NCBI RefSeq assembly: GCF_030538655.1
Contig: NZ_JAUNTO010000022.1
Span: 1-40,812, forward strand
Source of the DNA: Paracoccus sp. (in: a-proteobacteria)
Lineage (GTDB): Bacteria; Pseudomonadota; Alphaproteobacteria; Rhodobacterales; Rhodobacteraceae
Reading direction: 5' to 3'
DNA length: 40,812 bases
Below are positions 1-9,256 of the stretch, piece by piece. Positions within the stretch are counted from its first letter, which is position 1, and every line of letters starts with the position of its first letter. The notes beneath the pieces are model-generated. The model was not told the origin of the DNA, made no database searches, and saw only the letters and a program-made list of their open reading frames with translations. A program made the translations under genes and the position numbers.

Positions 1-1907
1 TGAACCGTGTGGTGCAGCGCAAGGGGCTGAAATGCGGCTTGATCGTCAATGCGGGAATGGAGGATTTCCACCGCATGGGCCGCGCCATTCAGGCCTATCT
101 GGGCTTTGCCTATGAGGACCGGATTCACCTGAACACTCATTATTTCGACGAACCGCTGGTGCCGCGTCATCTGACGCGCGGTGTGATGGAACGGGTCGAT
201 ATGTTCGGCACCGTCGTCATTCCCCTGCGCGAGGATGATGCGGTGACTGCCGCGCGCGAATTGATCGCGCAGGATGTGGAAGGGATCGTGATTTCCTTTC
301 TGCACAGCTACAAGAACCCCGGCCATGAACGTCGCGTCCGCGACATCGTGAAAGAGGAAATCGCAAAGGCGGGCAAGGACATCCCCGTTTTCGCCTCGAC
401 TGATTATTATCCGGTGCGCAAGGAAACCCACCGCACCAATACCACTATTCTAGAGGCATATGCCGCTGAACCCAGTCGTCAGACGCTGAAGAAGATCACC
501 TCGGCCTTTAAGGACAACGGATCGAAATTCGATTTCCGGGTGATGGCCACGCATGGCGGCACGATTTCGTGGAAGGCCAAGGAACTGGCCCGCACCATCG
601 TATCCGGCCCCATCGGCGGCGTGATCGGGGCGAAATATCTGGGCGAGGTGCTGGGTTACAAGAACATCGCCTGTTCCGACATCGGCGGCACCTCGTTCGA
701 TGTGGCGCTGATTACCCAGGGCGAATTGACGATCAAGAATGACCCTGACATGGCCCGGCTTGTTCTCAGCCTCCCTCTTGTGGCCATGGACTCGGTCGGT
801 GCTGGCGCGGGCAGCTTTATCCGGCTGGACCCTTATACCAAGGCGATCAAGCTGGGGCCGGATTCGGCGGGCTACCGCGTCGGTGTATGCTGGGCGGAAT
901 CGGGGATCGAGACGGTGACGATTTCCGATTGCCACGTCATCCTTGGCTATCTGAACCCGGATAATTTCCTGGGTGGTCAGGTGAAACTGGATCGCGAACG
1001 CGCCGTCAAGGCGATGAAGGAACAGATCGCCGACCCCCTTGGTCTGTCGGTCGAAGACGCCGCCGCCGGTGTGATCGAACTCTTGGACAGTGATCTGCGC
1101 GATTACCTGCGCAGCATGATTTCGGGCAAGGGTTACAGCCCGGCGTCGTTCACCTGCTTCAGCTATGGCGGGGCGGGGCCGGTTCATGCCTATGGCTATA
1201 CCGAAGGGCTGGGGTTCGAGGATGTCATCGTTCCGGCATGGGCCGCGGGCTTTTCCGCATTCGGTTGTGCGGCGGCGGATTTCGAATACCGCTATGACAA
1301 GTCGCTGGACCTGAACATCGCGGAAGACGCCAGCGACGACCTGAAAGCGGCCGAGGCAAAGATCCTGGACGACGCCTGGCACGAGCTGGAAGAACGTGTT
1401 CTGGAGGAATTCGAACTGAACGGCTACACCCGCGAACAGGTCACGCTGACGCCCGGTTTCCGGATGCAATATCGTGGCCAGTTGAACGACATCGAAATCG
1501 AAAGCCCCATCGACCATGCCACCACGGCCGGTGACTGGGACAAGCTGGTCGAGGCGTTCAACGATACCTATGGCCGGGTGTATGCCGCGTCGGCGCGTTC
1601 GCCGGAACTGGGCTATTCGGTGACGGGCGCGATCATGCGCGGCACCGTGCCGATCCCGAAACCCAAAATCCCGAAAGAACCCGAAGTCGGTGCCGAACCG
1701 CCCGAGGAAGCGAAACTTGGCACCCGCAAGTTCTATCGCAAAAAGAAATGGGTCGATGCGCAGCTTTACCAGATGGAAAAGCTGCAACCCGGCAACCGTA
1801 TCACCGGCCCTGCCATTATCGAATCCGACGCGACGACCTTCGTTGTCCCCGGCGGCTTTGAAACCTGGCTGGACGGCCACCGCCTGTTCCACCTGAAAGA
1901 AGTGTGA
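1..1907 (+). CDS. acxA: Acetone carboxylase beta subunit (5' truncated by window edge)
   Basis: The reading frame is open from the first complete codon (position 3), and homologous sequence precedes the GTG at 9. The gene therefore starts outside the window, and roughly the first 85 residues of a family protein of about 717 are missing. It is a hydantoinase A/acetone carboxylase beta protein: the actin-like ATPase signature SDIGGTSFDVAL and the SYGGAGPVHAY motif are both present. With AcxB and AcxC it should form the cytoplasmic alpha2-beta2-gamma2 enzyme that converts acetone plus bicarbonate to acetoacetate using ATP. AcxB follows 21 bp downstream and AcxC after it, in the standard acx order, which separates it from true hydantoinases. 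The identification is firm; the substrate assignment rests on the three-gene set. Confidence 0.93.
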   Translation, partial: NRVVQRKGLKCGLIVNAGMEDFHRMGRAIQAYLGFAYEDRIHLNTHYFDEPLVPRHLTRGVMERVDMFGTVVIPLREDDAVTAARELIAQDVEGIVISFLHSYKNPGHERRVRDIVKEEIAKAGKDIPVFASTDYYPVRKETHRTNTTILEAYAAEPSRQTLKKITSAFKDNGSKFDFRVMATHGGTISWKAKELARTIVSGPIGGVIGAKYLGEVLGYKNIACSDIGGTSFDVALITQGELTIKNDPDMARLVLSLPLVAMDSVGAGAGSFIRLDPYTKAIKLGPDSAGYRVGVCWAESGIETVTISDCHVILGYLNPDNFLGGQVKLDRERAVKAMKEQIADPLGLSVEDAAAGVIELLDSDLRDYLRSMISGKGYSPASFTCFSYGGAGPVHAYGYTEGLGFEDVIVPAWAAGFSAFGCAAADFEYRYDKSLDLNIAEDASDDLKAAEAKILDDAWHELEERVLEEFELNGYTREQVTLTPGFRMQYRGQLNDIEIESPIDHATTAGDWDKLVEAFNDTYGRVYAASARSPELGYSVTGAIMRGTVPIPKPKIPKEPEVGAEPPEEAKLGTRKFYRKKKWVDAQLYQMEKLQPGNRITGPAIIESDATTFVVPGGFETWLDGHRLFHLKEV

Positions 1908-1928
1908 CGGGCAAGGGAGGAAATCACC

Positions 1929-4235
1929 ATGAATGTGCAAACCAAAGTCAAAGGCATCGTCCGTGGCGGTCAGACGCTGAAACAGCACCGCGACGAAATC
2001 ATGGATGCCACGAAAAAGACGGGCAGCTATGCTGGTCTGAAAAAGATGGAACTGCGCGACAGCGATCCCATCATGTATAACAAGCTGTTTTCGCGGCTGC
2101 GTGCCGGGGTTGTGGACGCCCGCGAAACCGCCAAGAAAATCGCCGCCAGCCCCATCGTGGAACAGGAAGGCGAGCTTTGCTTTACCCTGTATAATGCGGC
2201 GGGCGACAGCATTCTGACCTCGACCGGGATCATCATCCATGTCGGCACCATGGGCGCTGCGATCAAATACATGATCGAAAACGACTGGGAAAGTAATCCC
2301 GGCGTCCGGGACAAGGACATCTTTTGCAACAATGACAGTCTGATCGGCAACGTCCACCCCTGCGACATTCACACCATCGTTCCGATCTTTCACGAGGGCG
2401 AGTTGATCGGCTGGGTTGGCGGCGTGACCCATGTCATTGATACCGGCTCGGTCGGGCCGGGGTCGATGTCCACGGGGCAGGTGCAGCGGTTCGGCGACGG
2501 CTATTCGATCACCTGCCGCAAGATCGGTGAAAACGACACGCTGTTCCGCGACTGGCTGCATGAATCGCAGCGGATGGTGCGGACGACGCGCTACTGGATG
2601 CTGGACGAACGCACCCGCGTCGCCGGCTGCCACATGATCCGCAAACTGGTCGAAGAGGTGATCGCCGAGGAAGGCATCGATGCCTATTGGAAATTCGCCT
2701 ATGAATCGGTCGAACATGGTCGCATCGGCCTGCAAAACCGTATCAAGGCGATGACTATCCCCGGCACCTACCGGCAGGTCGGCTTTGTCGATGTGCCTTA
2801 TGACCACGAAGATGTGCGCGTGCCCTCGGATTTCGCCAAGGTCAACACGATCATGCACACGCCATCGGAAATGACGATCCGGCCCGATGGCACATGGCGG
2901 CTGGATTTCGAAGGCTCATCCCGTTGGGGCTGGCATACCTATAATGCCCATGCGGTCAGCTTTACATCCGGCATCTGGGTGATGATGACCCAGACCCTGA
3001 TCCCGACCGAGATGATTAACGACGGTGCCGCCTATGGAACCGAATTCCGCCTGCCGAAAGGCACATGGATGAACCCTGACGACCGGCGGGTGGCCTTCAG
3101 CTATGCGTGGCACTTCCTCGTGTCGTCCTGGACATCGCTGTGGCGCGGGTTGTCACGCAGCTATTTCGGCCGCGGCTATCTGGAAGAGGTGAACGCGGGC
3201 AACGCCTATACCGGCAACTGGCTGCAAGGCGGCGGGTTCAACCAGTATGACGAAATCCATGCCGTCAACAGCTTTGAATGTGCCGCCAACGGGGTCGGTG
3301 CCAGTGCCGTGGGTGATGGCATCAGCCATGCCGCCGCAATCTGGAACCCCGAAGGCGACATGGGCGACATGGAGATCTGGGAACTGGCCGAACCGCTGCT
3401 GTATCTGGGCCGCGAGATCAAGGCGTCGTCCGGCGGTGCCGGCAAATATCGCGGCGGCTGCGGTTATCAGTCCCTGCGCATGGTCTGGAACGCCAAGGAC
3501 TGGACGATGTTCTTTATGGGCAACGGCAATATCAGCACCGACTGGGGGCTGATGGGTGGTTATCCGGCGGCATCCGGCTATCGCTTTCAGGCGCATGATA
3601 CGGGGTTGAAGGAGGCCATTGCCTCGGGCGGGAAAGTTCCCTCGGGCGGCGATCATGATCCGCAGAACCCGGTCTGGGATGCGATGTTGCCCACCGCGAA
3701 AATCAAGCGCGACAAGCAGGCCATCACCACCGAGGCGATGTTCAAGGATTACGATCTGTATCTGAACTATATGCGGGGCGGTCCGGGCTTTGGCGACCCG
3801 CTGGAACGTGATCCGCAGGCGGTGGCCGATGATGTGAACGGTGGCTATCTGGTCGAGCGTTTTGCCGCATCGGTTTACGGCGTGGTTCTGACAAAGGCAG
3901 GCGATCATTTCGCCGTCGATGAGGCGGCGACTCAGACCAGGCGTGCCGACATCCGCAAGGCCCGACTGGCCCGCGCCGTGCCGACCCGCGACTGGATGGC
4001 CAAGGAACGCGACCGTATTCTGGCCAAGGATGCGGGTTTGCAGGTGCAACAAATGTTCGCCGCCAGTTTTAAGCTTGGCCCGCGTTTCGAGCAGGACTTC
4101 CGCACATTCTGGGATCTGCCCGATGACTGGAAACTGCTGGAAGAGGATCTGCCGATCCCGTCCTATGGCCGCGAATATTCGATGGATGTCAGCGAGTTGC
4201 CCGACGTGAAAACCGTCAAATTCGTGGATGAATAA
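1929..4235 (+). CDS. acxB: Acetone carboxylase alpha subunit
   Basis: This is a 768-residue hydantoinase B/acetone carboxylase alpha protein, the usual family length (about 770). The start is fixed by GGGAGG ten bases before the ATG. Residues H143, D146 and H168 have the same spacing as the three manganese ligands described in the Xanthobacter enzyme, so the metal site where acetone enolate is carboxylated appears intact. The subunit receives phosphorylated intermediates made with AcxA and releases acetoacetate in the cytoplasm. It lies between acxA and acxC with short gaps, as in known acx operons. No frameshift or missing segment is visible. The acxR-type regulator normally found upstream lies outside the window. 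Confidence 0.95.
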   Translation: MNVQTKVKGIVRGGQTLKQHRDEIMDATKKTGSYAGLKKMELRDSDPIMYNKLFSRLRAGVVDARETAKKIAASPIVEQEGELCFTLYNAAGDSILTSTGIIIHVGTMGAAIKYMIENDWESNPGVRDKDIFCNNDSLIGNVHPCDIHTIVPIFHEGELIGWVGGVTHVIDTGSVGPGSMSTGQVQRFGDGYSITCRKIGENDTLFRDWLHESQRMVRTTRYWMLDERTRVAGCHMIRKLVEEVIAEEGIDAYWKFAYESVEHGRIGLQNRIKAMTIPGTYRQVGFVDVPYDHEDVRVPSDFAKVNTIMHTPSEMTIRPDGTWRLDFEGSSRWGWHTYNAHAVSFTSGIWVMMTQTLIPTEMINDGAAYGTEFRLPKGTWMNPDDRRVAFSYAWHFLVSSWTSLWRGLSRSYFGRGYLEEVNAGNAYTGNWLQGGGFNQYDEIHAVNSFECAANGVGASAVGDGISHAAAIWNPEGDMGDMEIWELAEPLLYLGREIKASSGGAGKYRGGCGYQSLRMVWNAKDWTMFFMGNGNISTDWGLMGGYPAASGYRFQAHDTGLKEAIASGGKVPSGGDHDPQNPVWDAMLPTAKIKRDKQAITTEAMFKDYDLYLNYMRGGPGFGDPLERDPQAVADDVNGGYLVERFAASVYGVVLTKAGDHFAVDEAATQTRRADIRKARLARAVPTRDWMAKERDRILAKDAGLQVQQMFAASFKLGPRFEQDFRTFWDLPDDWKLLEEDLPIPSYGREYSMDVSELPDVKTVKFVDE

Positions 4236-4279
4236 CGGGCGGCGCCCTCGGGCGCTTCCCCCCGCAACAGGAGGAAATA

Positions 4280-4780
4280 ATGGCTTACACCAAGGCAAAG
4301 ATCAAAGACCTCGTTGATGGCACGATCGACCGCGATACCTTGCAGACCATGCTGTCCACACCCAAGGACAAAGAGCGGTTCGAGATGTATCTGGATATTT
4401 TGCAGGAACAGGTGCCCTGGGATGACAGGATCATCCTGCCGCTTGGGCCGAAACTGTTCATCGTTCAGCGCAAGGCGGACAATAAATGGGTCATCAAATC
4501 CCATGCCGGGCACGAATTTTGCGACTGGCGCGAAAACTGGAAACTGCATGCGGTGGTTTATGTCCGCGAAACCGCCGCGGATATGGAAGAGTTGTATCCC
4601 CGCCTGATGGCGCCTTCGACCGACTGGCAGGTGATCCGGGAATATTACTGCCCCAAATCCGGCGACCTGCTGGATGTCGAGGCTCCGACGCCATGGTATC
4701 CGGTGATCCACGATTTTGAGCCGGACATCGATGCCTTTTACAAGGATTGGCTGGATCTGCCGGTCCCTGAACGCGCCTGA
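4280..4780 (+). CDS. acxC: Acetone carboxylase gamma subunit
   Basis: This 166-residue protein matches the length and position of the small gamma subunit of acetone carboxylase. A strong AGGAGG lies six bases before the ATG. It is hydrophilic, has no signal peptide or membrane segment, and contains a tryptophan-rich middle (CDWRENWKLH) and a CPKSGDLLDVE segment typical of the family. It has no known activity on its own and is needed for assembly or stability of the alpha2-beta2-gamma2 enzyme. It is the last gene of the acx operon, and a hairpin terminator begins 20 bp after its stop. Confidence 0.92.
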   Translation: MAYTKAKIKDLVDGTIDRDTLQTMLSTPKDKERFEMYLDILQEQVPWDDRIILPLGPKLFIVQRKADNKWVIKSHAGHEFCDWRENWKLHAVVYVRETAADMEELYPRLMAPSTDWQVIREYYCPKSGDLLDVEAPTPWYPVIHDFEPDIDAFYKDWLDLPVPERA

Positions 4781-4800
4781 GCGTTCAGGAAAAATACAAA

Positions 4801-4826
4801 CGGGGCGCCGCAGGGTGCCCCGTTTT
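4801..4826 (+). terminator. Intrinsic terminator of the acx operon
   Basis: A 9-bp stem (one G-T pair) runs from 4801-4809 to 4814-4822 with loop GCAG and is followed by TTTT. An A-rich stretch sits just before it, so it may also act on the other strand. It lies 20 bp after the acxC stop. Confidence 0.85.
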
Positions 4827-4830
4827 CGTC

Positions 4831-5307
4831 AGCCGGGCAAGATCTGCCATTTATGTAAACAGGCATATCCCGTCTGCCAGATGACCGTCCCGGCCATGAC
4901 ATCTGTTGCCCACTGGTGGGGGCTGAAACTGCCCTGGCCGTTTCCGGCAAGGTGCATTGATCGGCAGATTGGCGCAGCCATGTTGCTTATGCCTGTTCTT
5001 GGCGGAACATGCGCTGCCTTTGGCAAAGCTTTGGCATCCGCCTGACGCGATTTTTGCCGTCAGGCTGTTATCGAAGGCTGGTGGCATGGCTGCGCGGATG
5101 AGGAACCTGAATGGCAGCGCGGCGATCACTGCACCTTTAAGACCGGCGGGGATTTTGGTCAAAACCGGCGCGTGTTTCACCAGCGGTCATGTGGGGCTTT
5201 GTCGCTTGTTTCGGGGCGACCAGCGCGGGGGCGATAATGCATTATGTCTGGCTGGCACGCGCCCGATCTGTTGTGGCCCGCGCTTGTTTCTCCTGTAATG
5301 GATATGC
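4831..5307. other. Gene-free stretch between the acx and ssu operons
   Basis: I see no convincing gene in these 477 bases. Open frames here are short and have neither recognisable domains nor ribosome binding sites. The one clear structure is an 8-bp perfect inverted repeat (GCCTGACG at 5040-5047 and CGTCAGGC at 5058-5065) with a T-rich loop. It could be a degenerate former gene or the 3' untranslated region of ssuB. Confidence 0.5.
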
Positions 5308-6048
5308 TTAATCTTGCCCGAGCAGTTCGGTCAAAAGCCGCTTTTCCAGCGCGGCGATTTCCGCGCTGCCGTGGCGGCGGGGGCGGGGCAGGTCGATGGG
5401 CAGGTCCAGCGTGATCCGGCCCTCTTCCAGCACGACCACGCGGTCGGCCAGCAACACGGCCTCGGTCACATCATGGGTGACCAGCACGGCGGCAAAGCGT
5501 TTTTCCTGCCATATGCGTTCCAGCAATTGCTGCATCTCGATCCGGGTCAGCGCGTCCAGCGCGCCAAGCGGTTCGTCCAGTGCCAGAACCGAGGGTGCGC
5601 CGATCAGCGCGCGGGCCAGCGCGACGCGCTGGCGCTGACCGCCCGACAGGGCGGCGGGCCAGGCGTCGGCGCGGTCCTGCAAACCAACCTCGGCCAGCAG
5701 ACCCGCCGCCCGCTGGCGCGCGGTGTCACGGTCGGCCAGCCCGGTCAGCCCAAGCGCGACGTTATCCAGCACCCGTTCCCATGGCAGCAGACGCGGTTCC
5801 TGAAACATCACCCGGACCCCTGCATGACCGGCCTCATGTGCGCCCATCTCGATCCGCCCGGCATCGGGGCGATCCAGCCCGGCCAGCAGCCGCAGCAGCG
5901 TGGATTTGCCGCAGCCACTTTTGCCGATGATGGCGATGAACTCTCCCGGCTGGACGGTCAGGTTGATGCCGCGCAAGACGGTCTTGTCGCCAAAGCGGCG
6001 CTGGACTGATTGCAGGGAAAAGGCGGGGTTGGTCTGCGTGTCGAACAT
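5308..6048 (-). CDS. ssuB: Aliphatic sulfonate ABC transporter ATP-binding protein
   Basis: This 246-residue ABC ATPase drives import of alkanesulfonates or related organosulfur compounds. It has Walker [10 protein letters not shown] (residues 42-50), a Q-loop at [10 protein letters not shown], signature LSGGQ (134-138) and Walker B VLALDEP (154-160). The Q-loop and the overall short length are typical of the nitrate/sulfonate/taurine (SsuB/TauB) class. It is the last gene of the minus-strand operon and starts 3 bp after the permease gene. Sulfonate rather than taurine or nitrate is chosen because ssuD and ssuE are in the same operon. Confidence 0.88.
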   Translation of the reverse strand: MFDTQTNPAFSLQSVQRRFGDKTVLRGINLTVQPGEFIAIIGKSGCGKSTLLRLLAGLDRPDAGRIEMGAHEAGHAGVRVMFQEPRLLPWERVLDNVALGLTGLADRDTARQRAAGLLAEVGLQDRADAWPAALSGGQRQRVALARALIGAPSVLALDEPLGALDALTRIEMQQLLERIWQEKRFAAVLVTHDVTEAVLLADRVVVLEEGRITLDLPIDLPRPRRHGSAEIAALEKRLLTELLGQD

Positions 6049-6051
6049 TTC

Positions 6052-6870
6052 TTAACCCTTTTGGAAAGACGGGTGCCACCCCAGGGATCGCGCCTCAAGC
6101 CAGCGGGCCAGCACATCGGCCAGCTTGCCCAGCAGCGCATAGATCAGGATCGACAGCACCACGATGTCAATCTGCATAAACTCGCGCGCCTGCATCGCCA
6201 TATAGCCCAAGCCCGCCTGCGCCGAGATGGTTTCGGCCACGATCAGTGTCAGCCACATGATCCCCAGCGCATAGCGCAGCCCGGTAAAGATCGCGGGCAG
6301 CGCGCCGGGCAAAATCACGCGGCGGAACAGCACCCAGCGGCGCAGGCCATAACTGCGGCCCATCTCGATCAGTTGCGGATCGACGCTTTGGATACCCAGC
6401 AACGTATTGACATAGATCGGGAAGAACACCCCAAGCGCGACAAGGAACAGCTTGGCCCCCTCGCCGATGCCGAACCACAGGATGACCAGCGGGATCAGCG
6501 CCAGATGCGGGATGTTGCGGATCATCTGCAAGGTGGTGTCGGTCACATCGCGCGACAGCCGCGACAGCCCGTTCGCCAGCCCCAGCGCAAAGCCGATGCT
6601 GCCGCCAATGGCCAGCCCCGCCGCCGCGCGGCCCGCGCTGATGCCGATATGTTCGGCCAATTGCCCCGACAGCGCCAGCCGCCAGCCCGCCGCCAACACC
6701 GCCGAGGGCGCGGGCAGCGTATGCGTGGCGATTAGCCCGACGCGGGCCAAAATCTCCCACGCCAGCAGGATTGCCACCGGCATGACCCAGCCGATGGCCG
6801 CGCGCGGCAGGCGCAGGCGCAGGCGCAGGGACAGGCGCGGCGGGGTGGCGGTCAGGATATGCGTGGTCAT
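6052..6870 (-). CDS. ssuC: Aliphatic sulfonate ABC transporter permease
   Basis: This 272-residue inner-membrane permease belongs to the SsuC/TauC (BPD transp 1) class with about six hydrophobic segments. The EAA-like coupling motif for SsuB is seen around the segment GRSYGLRRWVLFRRVILPGALP. The frame is open further upstream to 6903, but the ATG at 6870 has GAGGAG eight bases before it and lies just after the ssuA stop, so it is preferred. The N-terminus carries an odd Arg-Leu alternation (RLRLRLRLP) encoded by GCGCAG-type hexamer repeats, which sits on the cytoplasmic side of the first membrane segment. Confidence 0.87.
   Translation of the reverse strand: MTTHILTATPPRLSLRLRLRLPRAAIGWVMPVAILLAWEILARVGLIATHTLPAPSAVLAAGWRLALSGQLAEHIGISAGRAAAGLAIGGSIGFALGLANGLSRLSRDVTDTTLQMIRNIPHLALIPLVILWFGIGEGAKLFLVALGVFFPIYVNTLLGIQSVDPQLIEMGRSYGLRRWVLFRRVILPGALPAIFTGLRYALGIMWLTLIVAETISAQAGLGYMAMQAREFMQIDIVVLSILIYALLGKLADVLARWLEARSLGWHPSFQKG
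6805..6831. repeat. Short GGCGCA hexamer repeat inside ssuC
   Basis: Several consecutive near-perfect hexamers (GGCGCA on the plus strand) encode the Arg-Leu alternation near the SsuC N-terminus. The unit is a multiple of three, so slippage would change the length of the basic tail without breaking the frame. Confidence 0.6.
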
Positions 6871-6874
6871 TGGA

Positions 6875-7828
6875 TCACTCCTCGGGTCGGTGCCAGATCG
6901 CATCTGCGACGTTGATTTGCTGCGGGATCAGGCCAAGGCGGTGGAAACGGTCCGCCGTGGCCTGCTGTTCGGCGATCATCTGGGGGGTGATCTGGAAAAT
7001 GCCGAACGCAGCCCGGTCAGCGGCAAGGCGCTGTGCCTCGATCGGCACGCCCGTCACCTCGTGCAGCGCCTGCGCCACCTGATCGCGGTGGGCATCAGCC
7101 CATTCGGCGGCCTGTTCCAGCGCACCAAGCGTGGCAAGGATCACCGGCGCGTTTCCGGACGCATAGCTGCCATTGGCCAGAAACCACGTCTGCACATCCA
7201 CCACATCATCGGCGCGGACCAGCACATCGGGGTTGTGGCGCACCTCGGCGATGGCAAGGAACGGGTCCCAGATCGACCAGGCATCGACATTGCCCGAGGC
7301 GAAGGCCGCGCCCGCATCCGCCGGGGCGAGATAGACCGGCTGGATGTCGTCAAAATCCAGCCCTGCCGATTCCAGCGCGGCGACAAGGGTGTTATGCGCG
7401 CTGGTGCCTTTGCCCACGGCCACCTGCTTGCCGCGCAGATCGGCAAGGGTGGTGATGCCGGTGCCGGGACGGGCGATCACCGCCTCGCCCAGACCGGCGG
7501 CGGGCAGGGCTGCGACATAGGTGATGTTCGCGCCCGCCGCCTGCCCAAAGATCGGCGGCGCGTCACCCGTCCAGCCGACATCGACGGCGCCCGCGTTCAG
7601 CGCCTCAACCAGCGGCGGGCCTGCGGTGAATTCGACCCATTGCACGCGGGTATTCAGCGGTTCCAGCGCCGCTTCGACCAGCCCTTGCTGGCGGGCGATG
7701 ACGGGCAGGTTGGTTTTCTGATAGCCGATTTTCAGCGTGCCAACGGGCTGGGCCAGCACGGGTATGGCGGCGGCGACAACACATGCGGCGGCAATCGCGC
7801 CAAAGGCGCGGCGGGTCAGTCGGGTCAT
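6875..7828 (-). CDS. ssuA: Aliphatic sulfonate ABC transporter substrate-binding protein
   Basis: This 317-residue periplasmic solute-binding protein of the SsuA/TauA (NMT1-like) family has an N-terminal signal with twin arginines nearby (TRLTRRAFG), a hydrophobic core, and a likely cleavage after PVLAQ near residue 27. The mature start, LKIGYQKTNLPVIAR, is the usual family opening, and DVGWTGDAPP is a typical ligand-pocket motif. It captures sulfonates in the periplasm and hands them to SsuC-SsuB. The gene sits between the FAD protein and ssuC with gaps of 9 and 4 bp. The exact substrate cannot be read from sequence. Confidence 0.88.
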   Translation of the reverse strand: MTRLTRRAFGAIAAACVVAAAIPVLAQPVGTLKIGYQKTNLPVIARQQGLVEAALEPLNTRVQWVEFTAGPPLVEALNAGAVDVGWTGDAPPIFGQAAGANITYVAALPAAGLGEAVIARPGTGITTLADLRGKQVAVGKGTSAHNTLVAALESAGLDFDDIQPVYLAPADAGAAFASGNVDAWSIWDPFLAIAEVRHNPDVLVRADDVVDVQTWFLANGSYASGNAPVILATLGALEQAAEWADAHRDQVAQALHEVTGVPIEAQRLAADRAAFGIFQITPQMIAEQQATADRFHRLGLIPQQINVADAIWHRPEE

Positions 7829-7837
7829 GGTGATCTC

Positions 7838-9256
7838 TCAGATGGTGGTCAATTGCGCGCTTAGCGCGGCAGCGACGGTTTCGGCATGAGCGGTGACTTC
7901 GGGGATGCCCATCAACTCGCCCACATGTCCGCGGGCAAGGGGACCGGCGATCGACAGGTTCGGGCTGGGCTGGCCGTTTGTGCCGACGGCGCGACAGCCA
8001 TCGGTCACCTCCAGCCCAAGGTGCAGCGCGTCGGGGCGCACCAGCCCGGCATCCGCCAGCGAGGCGATCACCGGGTTGCTGGCGATGATCCCGCCATGGG
8101 CTGGCCCGGTGGTCAGCACCACGGCATCAAACAGGTCGCGCCGGGGCGTGGCGCGGCGTGGGGTCCAGTTGACGGCGATGCCTGCGGGCGTTGCTGTGGC
8201 GCTGTGCAGATGGCCTGCGCTCAGGGTCAGGCGCGACCGGGCGATCAGGTCATCCAGCACGGCCTGCACCTGCGGGGCGATGCGGAAACGATGGACATCC
8301 CACCAGACACGCAGGCGGTTGACCAGACGGGCGCGCTCGGCCTGTGGCAGTGCCGCCCAGATGGCCGGACCATCACGGCGGACATTATCCAGCGCCGCCT
8401 GCCATGGCAGGCCCCGTGCCCGGTCCGTGCGCACGGCGGCGCGGATGCGTCGCAGCACGGCAAGCGCGGTGGTTTCGGGCTGGCTGGCGAAATCGGCCTC
8501 GCTTTCGGGATAATCGCTGGCGTGACCGCGTGATCGCAGCCCGCGCCGCGACATCGCGGTGATCCGTCCGGCAAAGCCCTGCCTCTCAAGGCTGGCGATC
8601 ACATCGGCCGAGGTCAGGCCCGTGCCGACGATCAGCACATTGCGCGCGGTTCGGGCAATCGCTGTGATGGGGCCCGTGTCCGAAGGGTCTGTCACCACGC
8701 GCGCATCATGCGTCAGCGCGGCAAAGCTGGTGGGCACACCCGGCGCCGGGTGGCTGGTGGCGATGACCAGATGATCGGCGCGGATCACCCGACCATTGTC
8801 CAGCCGGATCGCGTAATTCGTCCCCGGCACCACCGCAATGGCGCGGGCCTGGATATGGGTGATCCGTCCTGACAGCAGCCAGGGGCGCAACCGATCCGCG
8901 ACATAAGCGCCAAAGACCGCCCGCTGGGGATAAAGCGCGCCATCCGCCGCCTGCGTGCCGGGCGACAGAGGGGTGCCGGTATCCTCGATCCACTGCTGAA
9001 AATCGCCACGCTGGCTGGTGTCGATGGTCATGCGGCTGGCGGGAACATTGATGCGATGACTGGGGTCTTGTGTCGAATAGGCCAGCCCGGCGCCCAGCTG
9101 GGCGCGCGGCTCGATCACCAAAATCTGCGCGTCAACCGCGTTACGGGCAAGGTGAAAGGCAAGCGTAGCCCCGGTAAAGCCACCACCGATGATGGCGATG
9201 GTCGGGCGTGCGGGGCGGGTGGCAGAGCCTTGGTCAATCTGTGCGATCATGGTCAT
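7838..9256 (-). CDS. FAD/NAD(P)-binding oxidoreductase-like protein (NAD_binding_9 type)
   Basis: This 472-residue protein has two Rossmann-type dinucleotide sites: IGGGFTGATLA near residue 22, with an acidic residue ending the following strand (VIEPR), and VGTGLTSADV in the middle. This layout matches the COG4529/PF13454 family of FAD-dependent proteins often found in ssu-type operons. Its reaction is not established. It may reduce or oxidise an organosulfur intermediate, or protect flavin chemistry. Its ATG overlaps the stop of the amidohydrolase gene (ATGA at 9253-9256), indicating translational coupling, and ssuA follows 9 bp later. Family assignment is good; function is open. Confidence 0.8.
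   Translation of the reverse strand: MTMIAQIDQGSATRPARPTIAIIGGGFTGATLAFHLARNAVDAQILVIEPRAQLGAGLAYSTQDPSHRINVPASRMTIDTSQRGDFQQWIEDTGTPLSPGTQAADGALYPQRAVFGAYVADRLRPWLLSGRITHIQARAIAVVPGTNYAIRLDNGRVIRADHLVIATSHPAPGVPTSFAALTHDARVVTDPSDTGPITAIARTARNVLIVGTGLTSADVIASLERQGFAGRITAMSRRGLRSRGHASDYPESEADFASQPETTALAVLRRIRAAVRTDRARGLPWQAALDNVRRDGPAIWAALPQAERARLVNRLRVWWDVHRFRIAPQVQAVLDDLIARSRLTLSAGHLHSATATPAGIAVNWTPRRATPRRDLFDAVVLTTGPAHGGIIASNPVIASLADAGLVRPDALHLGLEVTDGCRAVGTNGQPSPNLSIAGPLARGHVGELMGIPEVTAHAETVAAALSAQLTTI

Noticed and set aside
450-2858. Long minus-strand open frame of 802 codons opposite acxA and acxB
   Set aside because: It is antisense to two certain genes, has a low-complexity composition and no recognisable domain. 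GC-rich DNA with strong codon bias often leaves such frames open.
4957-5298. Plus-strand open frame of 113 codons in the acx-ssu spacer
   Set aside because: No ribosome binding site, no domain and unusual cysteine content. It may be noise or a decayed gene, so it was not called.
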